Origin: Pontibacter populi
Lineage (GTDB): Bacteria > Bacteroidota > Bacteroidia > Cytophagales > Hymenobacteraceae
NCBI RefSeq assembly: GCF_019336435.1
Contig: NZ_JAHWXQ010000002.1
Span: 124,001-188,000, forward strand
DNA: 64,000 bases
Direction of reading: 5' to 3'
Part shown: positions 43,386-53,469 of the stretch, one piece after another
How positions within the stretch are numbered: position 1 is the stretch's first letter
Layout of the letters: each line of letters starts with the position of its first letter
Translations under genes and position numbers: made by a program
Notes under the pieces: model-generated
Database searches by the model: none
What the model saw: only the letters and a program-made list of their open reading frames with translations
What the model was told of the DNA's origin: nothing

Positions 43386-44765
43386 TTGAACTCGAATATA
43401 CTGACCACCGATACCATCGTAGCCGTAGCGACCGCTCCAGGAACCGGCGCCATTGCCGTTATCCGCTTGTCGGGTCCAGAAGCTATAACTATAACCAACT
43501 CCGTTTTTAAAGGAAAAGACCTGATAAAACAGGCCAGCCACACTCTACATTTCGGAACGATACGTGATGGCGAAAAGATCATTGACGAGGTACTGGTATC
43601 GTTGTTTGTAGCGCCTCACTCCTACACTAAAGAGAACGTGGTGGAGATATCGTGCCATGGCTCCGACTTTATTGTGCAGCAGATCATGCAACTGCTGCTT
43701 AAAAAAGGAGCCCGACTGGCAAATGCCGGCGAGTTTACAAAGCGCGCCTTCCTGAACGGGCAGTTTGACCTGGCTCAGGCAGAAGCCGTTGCCGATCTGA
43801 TCGCTTCCGACTCGGCCCTCTCGCATGAAGTGGCTATGAAACAGATGCGCGGTGGTTTTTCGCAGGAAATAAAGCGTCTTCGTGGCGAACTGGTGCACTT
43901 TGCCTCAATGATAGAGCTGGAACTGGACTTCGGCGAAGAAGATGTGGAATTTGCTGACCGTGAACAGCTGCGTAGCCTTATTAATAACATTCAAACTATA
44001 ATCCGGGAGTTGTTGAAGTCGTTTGAGCTGGGCAACGTGATAAAGAATGGTGTGCCCACGGTTATAGTTGGTAAGCCCAATGCTGGCAAATCTACATTGC
44101 TGAACAAGCTTTTGAACGAGGAAAAAGCCATTGTATCAGATGTGCCCGGCACAACGCGCGACTTTATTGAAGACGAGATTAACATCGGGGGCATTACCTT
44201 CCGATTTATAGATACGGCTGGACTTCGCGAAACCACTGATAAGGTAGAGGCTATTGGCGTGGAGCGCACCCACCAGAAACTGAGCCAATCAGCACTTATT
44301 ATTTACCTGTTTGATATCACCGAAAGCACCCCGGAAGAAGTTCAGGACGAAATCGCCAAGCTGAACCCTAAAAACCTGCCCCTACTGCCCGTAGCTAACA
44401 AAATCGACCAGGCAACCCCTGAAAAACTGGCAAGCTTTGCCGGCATGGACAGTTTGGTACAGATCTCAGCTGCTGAAGGTGCCAACCTCGAAGTCCTGAA
44501 GCAGGCCCTGACTGACAAAGTGAACCTGCGCAAGCTAAACACCCAGCAGCAAACTATAGTTACCAACCTTCGCCACGTAGACAGCCTAAACAAAACCTAC
44601 GAAGCCCTCGACGATGTACTAAACGGCCTGGCAATAGGCATCAGCAATGACCTGGTAGCTGCCGACATTCGCCGTGCCCTCTATAGTTTAGGCCAGATCA
44701 CCGGAGAGATCACAACAGATGATCTGCTGGACAATATTTTTACTAAGTTTTGCATCGGAAAGTAG
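43386..44765 (+). CDS. mnmE: tRNA uridine-5-carboxymethylaminomethyl modification GTPase
   Basis: With MnmG it modifies the wobble uridine (U34) of certain tRNAs. 459 residues. N-terminal folate-binding domain (DTIVAVATAPGTGAIAVIRLSG, 8-29), GTPase domain with GKPNAGKST (about 229-237), DVPGTTRD (about 253), DTAGLRET (about 276) and NKID (about 338), and the invariant C-terminal FCIGK with the catalytic cysteine. The start codon is TTG at 43386. mnmG is not in the window. Confidence 0.95.
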   Translation: MNSNILTTDTIVAVATAPGTGAIAVIRLSGPEAITITNSVFKGKDLIKQASHTLHFGTIRDGEKIIDEVLVSLFVAPHSYTKENVVEISCHGSDFIVQQIMQLLLKKGARLANAGEFTKRAFLNGQFDLAQAEAVADLIASDSALSHEVAMKQMRGGFSQEIKRLRGELVHFASMIELELDFGEEDVEFADREQLRSLINNIQTIIRELLKSFELGNVIKNGVPTVIVGKPNAGKSTLLNKLLNEEKAIVSDVPGTTRDFIEDEINIGGITFRFIDTAGLRETTDKVEAIGVERTHQKLSQSALIIYLFDITESTPEEVQDEIAKLNPKNLPLLPVANKIDQATPEKLASFAGMDSLVQISAAEGANLEVLKQALTDKVNLRKLNTQQQTIVTNLRHVDSLNKTYEALDDVLNGLAIGISNDLVAADIRRALYSLGQITGEITTDDLLDNIFTKFCIGK

Positions 44766-44874
44766 GCTGAATGTAAAATCACTACCTGGCACGTCAACGA
44801 AGTTTTCAAAGGTGGCTACCGCGATCTATAGTTTATAGTTCCTAACTTGCGCCGTACAAAATTACAACTATACC

Positions 44875-45192
44875 ATGTCAAAGCAGCCACAATATACCAC
44901 CGTCGCCAGCCAGGTTTTTAGCCAGTACCTTGATAACGAAATTGACCTGGAAACACTGGTTGGAAGACTGCGCGAAATAGAATTGCAGCTTATGTCTGAT
45001 GAAGAAGAGGAAGATGACGAGGTAAGCAACAAAAAAGTATGGTTCCGCTTTTTTGAAGGTGACCCGATGCAAACAACTATCTCCGACATTGAAAACGAAC
45101 TAGGTAACACCTCTCACCCAAGCAGCAAGATTCTTTTGCGCGGAATTGCTTTCGGCCTTGCCAATAACGAGTTGGAAGTTCATTACAAGTAG
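44875..45192 (+). CDS. Small acidic protein of unknown function
   Basis: 105 residues, no signal or membrane segment. An acidic run MSDEEEEDDEV sits at about 40-50; the C-terminus LRGIAFGLANNELEVHYK is more hydrophobic. No family recognised. It starts 109 bp after mnmE and converges with the DinB-like gene, with only 6 bp between the two stops. Confidence 0.65.
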   Translation: MSKQPQYTTVASQVFSQYLDNEIDLETLVGRLREIELQLMSDEEEEDDEVSNKKVWFRFFEGDPMQTTISDIENELGNTSHPSSKILLRGIAFGLANNELEVHYK

Positions 45193-45198
45193 CCCGCC

Positions 45199-45642
45199 TT
45201 ACTCCAGTACACGCCGCAGGTAATTGATCTGCCCCAGGTGGTATGATAAGTGTGCCGTAAGGTGTACCAGAAAGAAACCTGTCGTCATGGGTTTGCCCAG
45301 CACTTGCTCCGGGTAGTCTTTCTCCAGGTCAGCTGGTTGCAGCTGTTGCAACGTTTGCGCTACCATCTCCCGGGTTAGTACTACCTGCTTTAGTAGCTCT
45401 GCTTTGGGTACATTCTTGCTGCTGAACTCTGACGGCCTGTCGCGCACGTAGCCACTGTTGCCAAGCGTAGCGCCAATATATGTGTTCAGGTTGCCGCACA
45501 GGTGCAGGCATAGGTTACCCGCTGAGTTAGTAATATTTCCTGTTGTTTTCCAGATATTTGCTTCGGAAGTAAATGCATCTATTTCATTGTAGAGCTTCTC
45601 CAGGTCGCGGGTAAGTATAGTTGTCAGGTCTTGCAGCATCAT
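45199..45642 (-). CDS. DinB-like / DUF1572 family protein
   Basis: 147 residues forming a four-helix DinB bundle. Metal ligand candidates: H in LCLHLCGNLNTYIGA near 49 and the HLTAHLSYHLGQINYLRRVL motif near 128-147. DinB-superfamily members include metal-dependent thiol transferases and hydrolases; function here unknown. An alternative start one codon downstream (MLQDL) is possible. Confidence 0.8.
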   Translation of the reverse strand: MMLQDLTTILTRDLEKLYNEIDAFTSEANIWKTTGNITNSAGNLCLHLCGNLNTYIGATLGNSGYVRDRPSEFSSKNVPKAELLKQVVLTREMVAQTLQQLQPADLEKDYPEQVLGKPMTTGFFLVHLTAHLSYHLGQINYLRRVLE

Positions 45643-45854
45643 TAGAAGTAAGAGTTAGTTGGTTTTGCTTATTCTAGTCAGTTATTCGAAATTAAGTTAT
45701 TAAAATTAAAAGATCCTTTCGGCTCTGGAAATACCCTTACAGTGTTTTTACCTTCACGAATAAACTCAGACAATTTGAACTGTAGCTAAGCCGACGCAAG
45801 TTTAAAACTATAAAATTCTATTAACAACGATACATTCATACATGCCATATAACC

Positions 45855-45887
45855 AAAAAGCCGCCCCCGAAATCAGGAGCGGCTTTT
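45855..45887 (-). terminator. Terminator after the M36 protease gene
   Basis: On the minus strand AAAAGCCGC and GCGGCTTTT around a 15-nt loop, followed by TTTTGG; 19 bp after the M36 stop. Confidence 0.75.
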
Positions 45888-45905
45888 CTGTTGTTTAAAA
45901 CTAAA

Positions 45906-48900
45906 TTATTTCGTGATCATGATGCGGTGTGTTTCAGAATACGTACCGGCTGTTACCTTAAAGAGGTAAATACCTGGTGTCAGTTTCTGCACATCCAGCA
46001 CCATTCCTTTCCTGGCTTTGTCTGCCTGCACCTGCGTTTCCATCACTTCCTTGCCATACACATCCACAACCTGTATAGCTATAGTTCCGGTCAGGCTTTC
46101 CGCTAACTGCAGGTTAAGTTTGCCCTGTGTCGGGTTCGGGAACAGTATGGTTTTGGTTGGTTTGGCCACTGCATTTGATATCAGCGTCTGGCTTAGGGTT
46201 CCTGCCTTCAGTACCAGCGTTTCTACATTGGCAGTAGCATCGCCGCCAAAGCGCGACGTTACGCTGGCTGTGTTTGCTATAGTTACCGGGTTCGATACGA
46301 TGTCCACGTTATCTACATACCAGCCTGTAGCAGCGGTAAGCACATCAGATGCCATTTTAAAGCGGATCAGCGCTTTTTGCCCTTTGTAAGATGCCAGGTC
46401 AACTATAGTTTGTACGTAACCGTTGCTGTTACCTGTAAATGCCGGACCACTTATAGTAGCTGCATTTTCCAGCGGTATCGCACTGTTATAGCCGTTCTGT
46501 ATCATTTTGCTGCCCAGGTTAGTCCAGGTAAGGCCATTATTCGTGCTGATCTCAACAATACCACCATCGAAACCTTCTTCCGTTGCATAGCTGTGCCAGA
46601 AACGCATCAGCGCATTCTCACCTATAGTTACAGGTGCAGAAAGTGTCAGATACTGGTCGCTGTAGTTATCCGGATCTGCTGCAAACCACGAGTTTTTGCC
46701 GCTATAAGGATTTTTGGTACTTAGCTTCCAGTTGTTGAGTAACAGCGTACTGCTGGTCTTCCATTTGGTAGTACCATTCTCCATATCATCCTGGAAGTAC
46801 ACCGTAGTACCATCTCCTTTATTCACCTTCACTTTAAAGTTGCGGGTTATAGTTTCGCCCTGTGCCATCTTCACAGACTTAAAGGTTACGGAATTGCCGC
46901 TCACTTTCACATCCTTGTTTCCTTCTGATACAAAAGCCGTGCTGGCTGGTACGGTACTGGTTACAGTTACTCCATTCACAGCGCCAGCCGTGTTGTTGGT
47001 CACAGTAATGTTATAGGTAAGCTCTTGTCCGTCGGTAACCGGTGAAGGGTTGGCACTTAGGTTAATGGCGAATTTAGGTGCACAGGAAGGTGGCATATCA
47101 AATGCTTCCACGCCATCTGTCAGGTCATCATTGCTGCCCTGCTGTGCGCTGTAGCCCAGGCCACGCTTGGCAAATGCTGCCCAGATATAGCACTGGTTTG
47201 TACCACCGTTATTTATCCTGTCTGCTGCAAGAATCGCATCGCGCGCATCAATAAAGCCCGGACTGCAAGGCTGTAGTTTCAGGCCATCTATAACTAGCTG
47301 CAGTGCAATGTTGTTTCCACCTTTTCCATTATAAATATCAGGATCATACCCATACTGCTCAATCAGGTTCCAGGTCATATCCCAAAGCATAGTTGCCCAG
47401 ATAAAACCAACACCGTGCGGCACAGAGATCTCAGGATTAGATACATCGCCGTATGTGTAAGAGTTTACAGCCATGTCGGTGCTGTATGGTGCCGGACGTA
47501 TACCGCCCCCGTCTGTTGGTTGCGACTGTACATAGGTACCAATACCACGACGCTGCGGACCGGTATCGCCTGCTTTCATGGTCATATATAAACCAAAGAA
47601 ATCGCTCCAGCCTTCGCCACCCTGCTCTGCACCGGATAAGCATTGGGTACTTGGGCCACCTGTTAAGCGTGTCGAAATGCCATGTCCATACTCGTGGGCG
47701 ATGATGCCATTGTCCAGGTCACCGTCTTTCAGCGGAGGCACGCCACCTTCACGACGCAAGCTACCAGCAAGGCCACCACTTAGCGCGGCAACCAGTTTCT
47801 CACCATCAGCTTTACTGATCATGATAGCAGGTATCAACACGGCAGCACCAGTTTCATCACCTCCCATTGAGAGCGGATCGCCGTCTATGTTATTGATAAC
47901 GATAACCCCTGTTGCCCCGGAAGCCTGTGCATTTAATGCCTTAGAAATAAAAGAGCAATCGCCGCGGTAAACCAGGGCAATATTACCGGTAATGGCCGCC
48001 TGGTTATTAAATGGAAGCGGTACAGAACCGGCTGGCAGTTCAGGTGCTGCATTACATCCATTTGCAGGATCAGCCAACACGATCTTGCCAGTTACACCAG
48101 TCTCGTTAATTTCAGGGCCATAAGCTGCCTGAACCGCCGTGTAAGAACCTGCTACAGTAGATGGAGCGGTAATATGAAGCAGTTTAGCAGGCAAAGAAGA
48201 TGTCCAGAGATACATTTGCATGCGGCCCGGCACCCCATCCTGCAGGGTCAGGAAGTTGGCATTATTGGTACCACCGCCATCTTGCGCTTCAGCCATCACA
48301 CCGTCCAGGCCGGCACCTTGTCCTGTAAAGTTTGTCTGCTGAAAGTTTCCGCTTACTTCATCAAAACCGAACTGGTAAAAAACATCATGCATCAGGTTGT
48401 TCCAATAAAACAGATTTGTTGTAGCAGCCTGTATATAAGTATCCGGTTCTTTTGTAAGATCAAGCGGGAAATCGAATACCAGGTTTAACCCACCATCGGG
48501 GCTAAGACCTGCATTTGCTCCAGCCTTGTCTTCATAGGCATGCACGTTGTTACCTTTTGTAATGGTATAGGTTAACACACCGTCGTTATGCCAGCCCATA
48601 GGCGAGGCCGTTTCATTCTCTTTGCCAGTAACCAAGGTTCTGTCGCCGTGGCTTGGTGTCTCGAAAGGCACATCGTACACACGGTAGGTCCCACTCGTGG
48701 CAAGAGCGGCAGCACTGCTTATAGTTGCGGTTTCCGGCGCAACCATCTGCGTATAAAGCAGTTTATTTACTTTACGCTGAGCCGTTTTTCGGGCACTGGC
48801 AGCCTTTGGAGAACTATAATTGGCACGGGCATCCAGTTCAGGATCATCTGTTACTACCGGTGGATTCCAGTTATCATGTATCACCAGATCCTGCTGCTTC

Positions 48901-49538
48901 AGTACCTTTCCTGATGCTGCATCGACACTCATACTCCAGTAGTGCTGCGCATCCAGGTTATAGATCTCAACCTCCCAGGCAAGACGCACTGTACCATCTT
49001 CCATTGGCTGGTAAACTAGCTTTGCAGGAATAGGGCTTAAAGAAATACCACCATCTGTAAGCACTACAGCTTTAGCGGCAGCGGCTATTTTTTCGGTAGG
49101 TTTTCTCCGCTCCTTAATTTGCAGTGGTTTTTTAACGGCAAGCTTTAAATGGCGTGCAGCCGCGTTGGCAGCCTGTGGCGCTGAAAGTGCAGCCGTATTG
49201 TTCCGGATGGCACCCCGTAAATTAGGGATAAAACGGCTGCCCATATTTATCACATTGCCATCTCTATCAATATTAATGTTAAGGTTGGCACCTACCACTT
49301 CAATTCCCTGAAAGCGCTGTCGCAGGTAAATATGGGTAACACCATTGTTTTTGCTTGTATACTGGTCTGTTACTACATAATCAGCCAGATCGGCGGAGGT
49401 AAGTTTATGTTCTGCTTTTGTCTGCTGGATGTGCTGTATCGCTTTGTCCAATGCTGACTGGGAATTTGCGGTAAGCGGTACCAGGAAGAGGCATAACCCC
49501 CACAAGCACAGCAACTGCTTTGTAATCCGGTGTTTCAT
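45906..49538 (-). CDS. Secreted M36 (fungalysin) metallopeptidase with T9SS sorting domain
   Basis: 1210-residue extracellular zinc protease. Signal peptide about 1-27, then an FTP-type propeptide (about 30-210), and the M36 catalytic domain with the zinc motif HEYGH at about 615-619 (IIAHEYGHGISTRLTGG). A PA-like insert (about 440-600: IALVYRGDCSFISKALNAQ) precedes the zinc motif. Behind it lie a DUF11/CARDB-like domain (LTYNITVTNNTAGAVNGVTV, about 850) and a jelly-roll domain with IRFKMASD. The C-terminal 75 residues are a T9SS type A sorting domain (FPNPTQGKLNLQL ... GIYLFKV). It is thus exported by the type IX system and anchored or released outside. Confidence 0.93.
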   Translation of the reverse strand: MKHRITKQLLCLWGLCLFLVPLTANSQSALDKAIQHIQQTKAEHKLTSADLADYVVTDQYTSKNNGVTHIYLRQRFQGIEVVGANLNINIDRDGNVINMGSRFIPNLRGAIRNNTAALSAPQAANAAARHLKLAVKKPLQIKERRKPTEKIAAAAKAVVLTDGGISLSPIPAKLVYQPMEDGTVRLAWEVEIYNLDAQHYWSMSVDAASGKVLKQQDLVIHDNWNPPVVTDDPELDARANYSSPKAASARKTAQRKVNKLLYTQMVAPETATISSAAALATSGTYRVYDVPFETPSHGDRTLVTGKENETASPMGWHNDGVLTYTITKGNNVHAYEDKAGANAGLSPDGGLNLVFDFPLDLTKEPDTYIQAATTNLFYWNNLMHDVFYQFGFDEVSGNFQQTNFTGQGAGLDGVMAEAQDGGGTNNANFLTLQDGVPGRMQMYLWTSSLPAKLLHITAPSTVAGSYTAVQAAYGPEINETGVTGKIVLADPANGCNAAPELPAGSVPLPFNNQAAITGNIALVYRGDCSFISKALNAQASGATGVIVINNIDGDPLSMGGDETGAAVLIPAIMISKADGEKLVAALSGGLAGSLRREGGVPPLKDGDLDNGIIAHEYGHGISTRLTGGPSTQCLSGAEQGGEGWSDFFGLYMTMKAGDTGPQRRGIGTYVQSQPTDGGGIRPAPYSTDMAVNSYTYGDVSNPEISVPHGVGFIWATMLWDMTWNLIEQYGYDPDIYNGKGGNNIALQLVIDGLKLQPCSPGFIDARDAILAADRINNGGTNQCYIWAAFAKRGLGYSAQQGSNDDLTDGVEAFDMPPSCAPKFAINLSANPSPVTDGQELTYNITVTNNTAGAVNGVTVTSTVPASTAFVSEGNKDVKVSGNSVTFKSVKMAQGETITRNFKVKVNKGDGTTVYFQDDMENGTTKWKTSSTLLLNNWKLSTKNPYSGKNSWFAADPDNYSDQYLTLSAPVTIGENALMRFWHSYATEEGFDGGIVEISTNNGLTWTNLGSKMIQNGYNSAIPLENAATISGPAFTGNSNGYVQTIVDLASYKGQKALIRFKMASDVLTAATGWYVDNVDIVSNPVTIANTASVTSRFGGDATANVETLVLKAGTLSQTLISNAVAKPTKTILFPNPTQGKLNLQLAESLTGTIAIQVVDVYGKEVMETQVQADKARKGMVLDVQKLTPGIYLFKVTAGTYSETHRIMITK

Positions 49539-50224
49539 TTTAGTTTAGTTAAAGGTGTTACATATAGTATTTTAAAAGGTAATGATAGGGTAAGCAGGCA
49601 ACTGACAATTGTAACTAAAGCAGTTACACATAAATCAATACGCTGTAAATCAAACTGATAATTATACCATACAGCACTTTAACTTATTGTACTGGATAGT
49701 ATAATTACTGATAATGAATCAATTACGAGGATGTGGGAACATTAGGTTTACATGCCGGTTAACCTTTATACAGGGATATTGCATTCTGTTAAGAATAACA
49801 GATAGTATGCATGAATACGACCTGTAAAACTATCATTAATGCTTGTTACAACATCAGTTTGTTCAGGTCAAAACTTAGTTAACCTAACAAATCGTCCTAT
49901 ACACAAATTTTCACTATTTTAATTTGAATCTGTAGTAAAGAGAAGGGCAATACCAAGTGATTGTGAAAAAAATAGTAAATTATACAATTGATTAAATATA
50001 ACAAATAATATAACTTTACAAATACAGAAACATTCTAGTGAATTATACTTTACCATGTAAAAAAAATCAACATCTGGTAAGTCTCTGGTTCGGATATACT
50101 TACAAGAGAGGAAATGAGTGATAAAGGCAGAAGTATATGCTCATTTCCATATATCCACGTATATTTGAAGTAGCAAGCCTGCTTTAAACTGACTAACACA
50201 ACACCCACAACAATACATCTATAC
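49539..50224. other. AT-rich divergent spacer, nothing identified
   Basis: 686 bp between the M36 protease and the MaoC gene, very AT-rich and free of the iterated motif, in contrast to most spacers here. No exact TAnnTTTG box in a sensible place, no strong hairpin, no RNA gene seen. A long regulatory region or decayed sequence would both fit. Confidence 0.4.
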
Positions 50225-50692
50225 ATGAGCAAATTAACTATTCAGAGCCTGGCCGAGCTTACCCAATACGAAGGCAAAGAAATGGGCGTATCGGAATGGC
50301 ACACTATTACACAAGAGCAGATAACCAAATTTGCTGAAGCCACCCTGGATTACCAATGGATACATTTGGATGCCGAACGTGCTAAGACAGAATCACCTTT
50401 TGGCAGTACTATTGCACATGGTTACCTTACGGTATCGCTTCTACCCTACCTCTGGAACCAGATAGCCTCTATCGAGAACCTGAAAATGCAGGTAAACTAT
50501 GAGATTGAAAGCCTTCGGTTTAACCAGGCCGTGACCGTAAACAGCGATGTACGTCTGCTAGCCAAACTGCTTACCGTAAAAGATCTGCGCGGTATTGCTA
50601 AGGCACGGCTTGAAGTAACACTCGAGATTAAAGACAGCAAGAAACCAGCATTTACCGGCATCATTACGTTCCTGTATCACTTTAATAATTAG
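50225..50692 (+). CDS. MaoC-like hot-dog dehydratase
   Basis: 155 residues, single hot-dog fold, (R)-specific enoyl-CoA hydratase type. Catalytic signature FAEATLDYQWIHLDAERAKTESPFGSTIAHGYLTVSLLPYL (residues 37-77), where D42, H47 and the SPFGSTIAHG turn are characteristic. Probably hydrates a trans-2-enoyl-CoA; the chain is not known. ATG at 50225. Confidence 0.9.
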   Translation: MSKLTIQSLAELTQYEGKEMGVSEWHTITQEQITKFAEATLDYQWIHLDAERAKTESPFGSTIAHGYLTVSLLPYLWNQIASIENLKMQVNYEIESLRFNQAVTVNSDVRLLAKLLTVKDLRGIAKARLEVTLEIKDSKKPAFTGIITFLYHFNN

Positions 50693-50783
50693 TGATTTTT
50701 ACCTGCACTTAAGGCAGCAGCTTAGCAGTGCATTCCGATTCCGGTAGCAAACTGTTAGAAACAAAGGCAAGTATACCTACACT

Positions 50784-51110
50784 ATGGATAGTAAAGACCT
50801 TGAGGATTGGGATGAAGCGCGTTACCTGGAACTGAACTCCTATTTCCGGGTGCGGATACAGATACTTTTAGATGCAGACCCGCATATAAAGCAACTGATG
50901 GAAGAGCAGCAAAGCCTGCAGCTGAGCGACCTTATTAACCAGTTATCAGTAGAGGACCAACAGTTATGGCATGAGTTTCTGCAACTCGATAGCATAAAGT
51001 TGCATATTGATATGCGTAATCACCTGGAAGGCAAGGGTACGCCGTATAATCCGCGCGATGGTTTTGCAAGTTCAGACGATGAAGATGAAGACCGTCCGCA
51101 TGTGTGGTAA
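50784..51110 (+). CDS. Small acidic helical protein of unknown function
   Basis: 108 residues, rich in Leu, Gln, Asp and Glu, helical through the middle (MEEQQSLQLSDLINQLSVEDQQLWHEFLQLD) with an acidic tail DDEDEDRPHVW. No signal or membrane part. Family not recognised. It follows the MaoC gene by 91 bp and precedes a Lys-rich micro-protein. Confidence 0.6.
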   Translation: MDSKDLEDWDEARYLELNSYFRVRIQILLDADPHIKQLMEEQQSLQLSDLINQLSVEDQQLWHEFLQLDSIKLHIDMRNHLEGKGTPYNPRDGFASSDDEDEDRPHVW

Positions 51111-51240
51111 ATTCTAAACTGTAGTTGCTGATTACTTAACAAAACGATAAAACCACACACACTTTTTTAACCGAAATAAGTATAGTTAGGTATTATGCTG
51201 AATTTTTCGGTAGCTTTAACCAAACGTAACGATACGAATC

Positions 51241-51351
51241 ATGGCAAAATCGCAAGACGCAAAAAAAGAAGTAAAGAAAAAGCCTGCTAAAACCACCAAG
51301 GAGAAAAAAGCAGAAAAACTGGATAAGAAGAAAAACAAGTCTTCTATGTAA
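51241..51351 (+). CDS. Lysine-rich micro-protein
   Basis: 36 residues with 17 lysines: opens MAKSQDAKKEVKKK and ends KKKNKSSM. ATG is preceded by 130 bp of spacer and a strong terminator follows 35 bp later. Short Lys/Ala/Pro-rich proteins like this are common in the phylum and resemble histone-tail-like DNA-binding peptides, but that is inference. It may pair in function with the Ser/Gly/Lys-rich protein at 24490-24717. Confidence 0.5.
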   Translation: MAKSQDAKKEVKKKPAKTTKEKKAEKLDKKKNKSSM

Positions 51352-51383
51352 TTTATAGTTCAGGTATTTACCTGGAATACGCT

Positions 51384-51422
51384 AAATACAAAAGCCACTC
51401 ATTTCGGGTGGCTTTTGTATTT
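51384..51422. terminator. Terminator after the Lys-rich micro-protein
   Basis: AAATACAAAAGCCAC and GTGGCTTTTGTATTT around ctcatttcgg. Confidence 0.85.
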
Positions 51423-51423
51423 A

Positions 51424-51908
51424 GTGCAGCTCTGATTACAAATGCTTTTAGCTGAATACTGCCAGTACGTATTTACCCCGAACAAATGTATTACTGACTT
51501 GTTATAAAATTAACTATACACTAAGCTAATTCTGCATAGCTTAAATCACTGACCATAAACATTATAAAACGAAGAAAGCCTTATCATAACTATCGAAAAT
51601 AAACTATAAATTACAGGTGATTTTACCGGCCTATTTCTATTCCGAACTATAGAAGGAGAACTATCCCAATACATATTCCAGTAGCTTAGTAGCTGACCTT
51701 TTATAGTTGCCGGAAAAACATAACCTGAAATATAGGACAGATACAACTTTTTTGTTCGTAGCCGTTAATAGGGTTAACTATAACTGGAATTCTGCTACAT
51801 TGTAAATATTAGATATTTAAAGCAATCCAGATTTCATTTTATTACATTTTTGCATAATTTCGCCTTTATCAAAAGAGACACAACTACGGACATAAACAAA
51901 TAAAACCA
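51424..51908. other. Spacer before citrate synthase, rich in the iterated motif
   Basis: 485 bp with five TATAGTT-type sites between 51515 and 51785. TTACATTTTTGC near 51840 resembles but does not match a TAnnTTTG box. A small minus-strand frame (51546-51746) looks like chance. No RNA gene seen. Confidence 0.45.
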
Positions 51909-53195
51909 ATGTCAGATTTCGCTGAAATTATTTTAGAAGGTAAATCCTACAAAATGCCAATTGTAGTAGGTACCGAAGATGAAAAAGCAATCGATATCAA
52001 TAACCTGCGTTCCGAGAGCGGCTACATTACACTCGACTCAGGCTATAAAAATACAGGCGCTACTGAAAGTGCTATAACATTTCTGGATGGCGAAGAAGGC
52101 ATTCTGCGTTACAGAGGTTACCCGATCGAGCAGCTTGCTGAGCAATCGAGCTTCATCGAAGTTGCTTACCTGCTGATCTATGGCAAACTTCCGACTGTGG
52201 AAGAACTTGAAGTTTTCACGAACGAGATCAAAATTCACACGCTGGTAAATGAGGATATGCGCAAAATATTAGATGGTTTCCCATCTACAGCGCACCCAAT
52301 GGGTATCCTGTCTGCTTTGATCAGTTCTTTAACTGCTTTCTACCCTGAGTCGCTTAACCCGAACCAGAGCAAGGAAGAAGCTAACCTGACGATCATTCGT
52401 TTGATGGCTAAACTGCCAACTATAGCAGCATGGTCTTATAAGAACTCTATCGGTCATCCGGTAAATTATCCAAAAAACAAGCTGGACTATTGCTCGAACT
52501 TCCTGCACATGATGTTCGCATACCCAACTGAGGATTACCAGATTGACCCTGTAGTTGTAAAAGCACTTAACAAACTGCTTATCCTGCACGCAGACCACGA
52601 GCAGAACTGCTCTACCTCTACTGTGCGTCTAGTTGGTTCTGCCAACGCGAGCTTATACTCCTCTGTTTCTGCAGGTATCTCAGCGCTTTGGGGCCCGCTG
52701 CATGGTGGTGCAAACCAGGCTGTGATCGAGATGCTGGAGCAGATAAAAGCTGACGGTGGCGACTCTAAGAAATTCATAGCGAAAGCAAAAGATAAAGACG
52801 ATCCTTTCAGACTGATGGGCTTTGGTCACAGAGTTTACAAAAACTTCGACCCTCGAGCTACCATCATTAAAAAGGCTGCTGACGAAGTGTTAACTGCACT
52901 GGGTGTTAAAGACCCTATCCTGGACATCGCGAAGGAACTGGAAGAAGCTGCACTTACAGATCAGTATTTCGTAGATCGTAAACTTTACCCTAACGTAGAC
53001 TTTTACTCAGGTATCATCTACCGCGCACTTGGCATCCCGACAGATATGTTCACAGTAATGTTTGCATTAGGTCGTCTGCCAGGTTGGATCGCACAGTGGA
53101 AAGAAATGCGTGAGCAGAAAGAGCCAATCGGTCGTCCGCGTCAGGTTTACGTTGGCGAAAAAGAGCGTAACTATATTCCAATGAACGAGAGATAG
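51909..53195 (+). CDS. gltA: Citrate synthase
   Basis: Condenses acetyl-CoA and oxaloacetate, first step of the TCA cycle. 428 residues, the type II hexameric length. Active-site signatures: LHADHEQNCSTSTVRLVGSANASLYSSVSAGISALWGPLHGGANQAV (H230 region and H near 267), GFGHRVYKNFDPRA (H307) and NVDFYSGI with the catalytic Asp near 363. N-terminal beta domain carries ITFLDGEEGILRYRGYPIEQLAE. ATG at 51909, followed by a terminator. Confidence 0.96.
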   Translation: MSDFAEIILEGKSYKMPIVVGTEDEKAIDINNLRSESGYITLDSGYKNTGATESAITFLDGEEGILRYRGYPIEQLAEQSSFIEVAYLLIYGKLPTVEELEVFTNEIKIHTLVNEDMRKILDGFPSTAHPMGILSALISSLTAFYPESLNPNQSKEEANLTIIRLMAKLPTIAAWSYKNSIGHPVNYPKNKLDYCSNFLHMMFAYPTEDYQIDPVVVKALNKLLILHADHEQNCSTSTVRLVGSANASLYSSVSAGISALWGPLHGGANQAVIEMLEQIKADGGDSKKFIAKAKDKDDPFRLMGFGHRVYKNFDPRATIIKKAADEVLTALGVKDPILDIAKELEEAALTDQYFVDRKLYPNVDFYSGIIYRALGIPTDMFTVMFALGRLPGWIAQWKEMREQKEPIGRPRQVYVGEKERNYIPMNER

Positions 53196-53215
53196 AATTA
53201 TCTTTTGAGATAAAG

Positions 53216-53246
53216 AAAAAGGCTGGTCACGAGATCAGCCTTTTTT
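53216..53246 (+). terminator. Terminator after gltA
   Basis: AAAAAGGCTG and CAGCCTTTTT around gtcacgagat, with T-run. Confidence 0.85.
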
Positions 53247-53394
53247 GTTTGCCCCACTATAGATTAAACAGGAATAGAGGGATTTTAAAAGTGGGATTCT
53301 TTTAATTTATAGTTACTGATTCCCCTACCCCTCACGAGAGGAATTTCAGCTATAAGTTGTAGTTAAGGTTATCGTTTTATAAGTTTATAAAGCT

Positions 53395-53460
53395 GCCGCG
53401 AGCATCCTCGCTCTTGACTTGCTATGGTGTTGAGTCTCCTGACTCAACTGGCCCGACAGG
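53395..53460. repeat. Pair of REP-like hairpins
   Basis: GCGAG-catc-CTCGC near 53399 and GTTGAGTC-tcct-GACTCAAC near 53431, then agggacagacattgtct. The 4-nt TCCT loop and stem size match the hairpins inside the MITE-like element at 10028-10441. Confidence 0.55.
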
Positions 53461-53469
53461 GACAGACAT

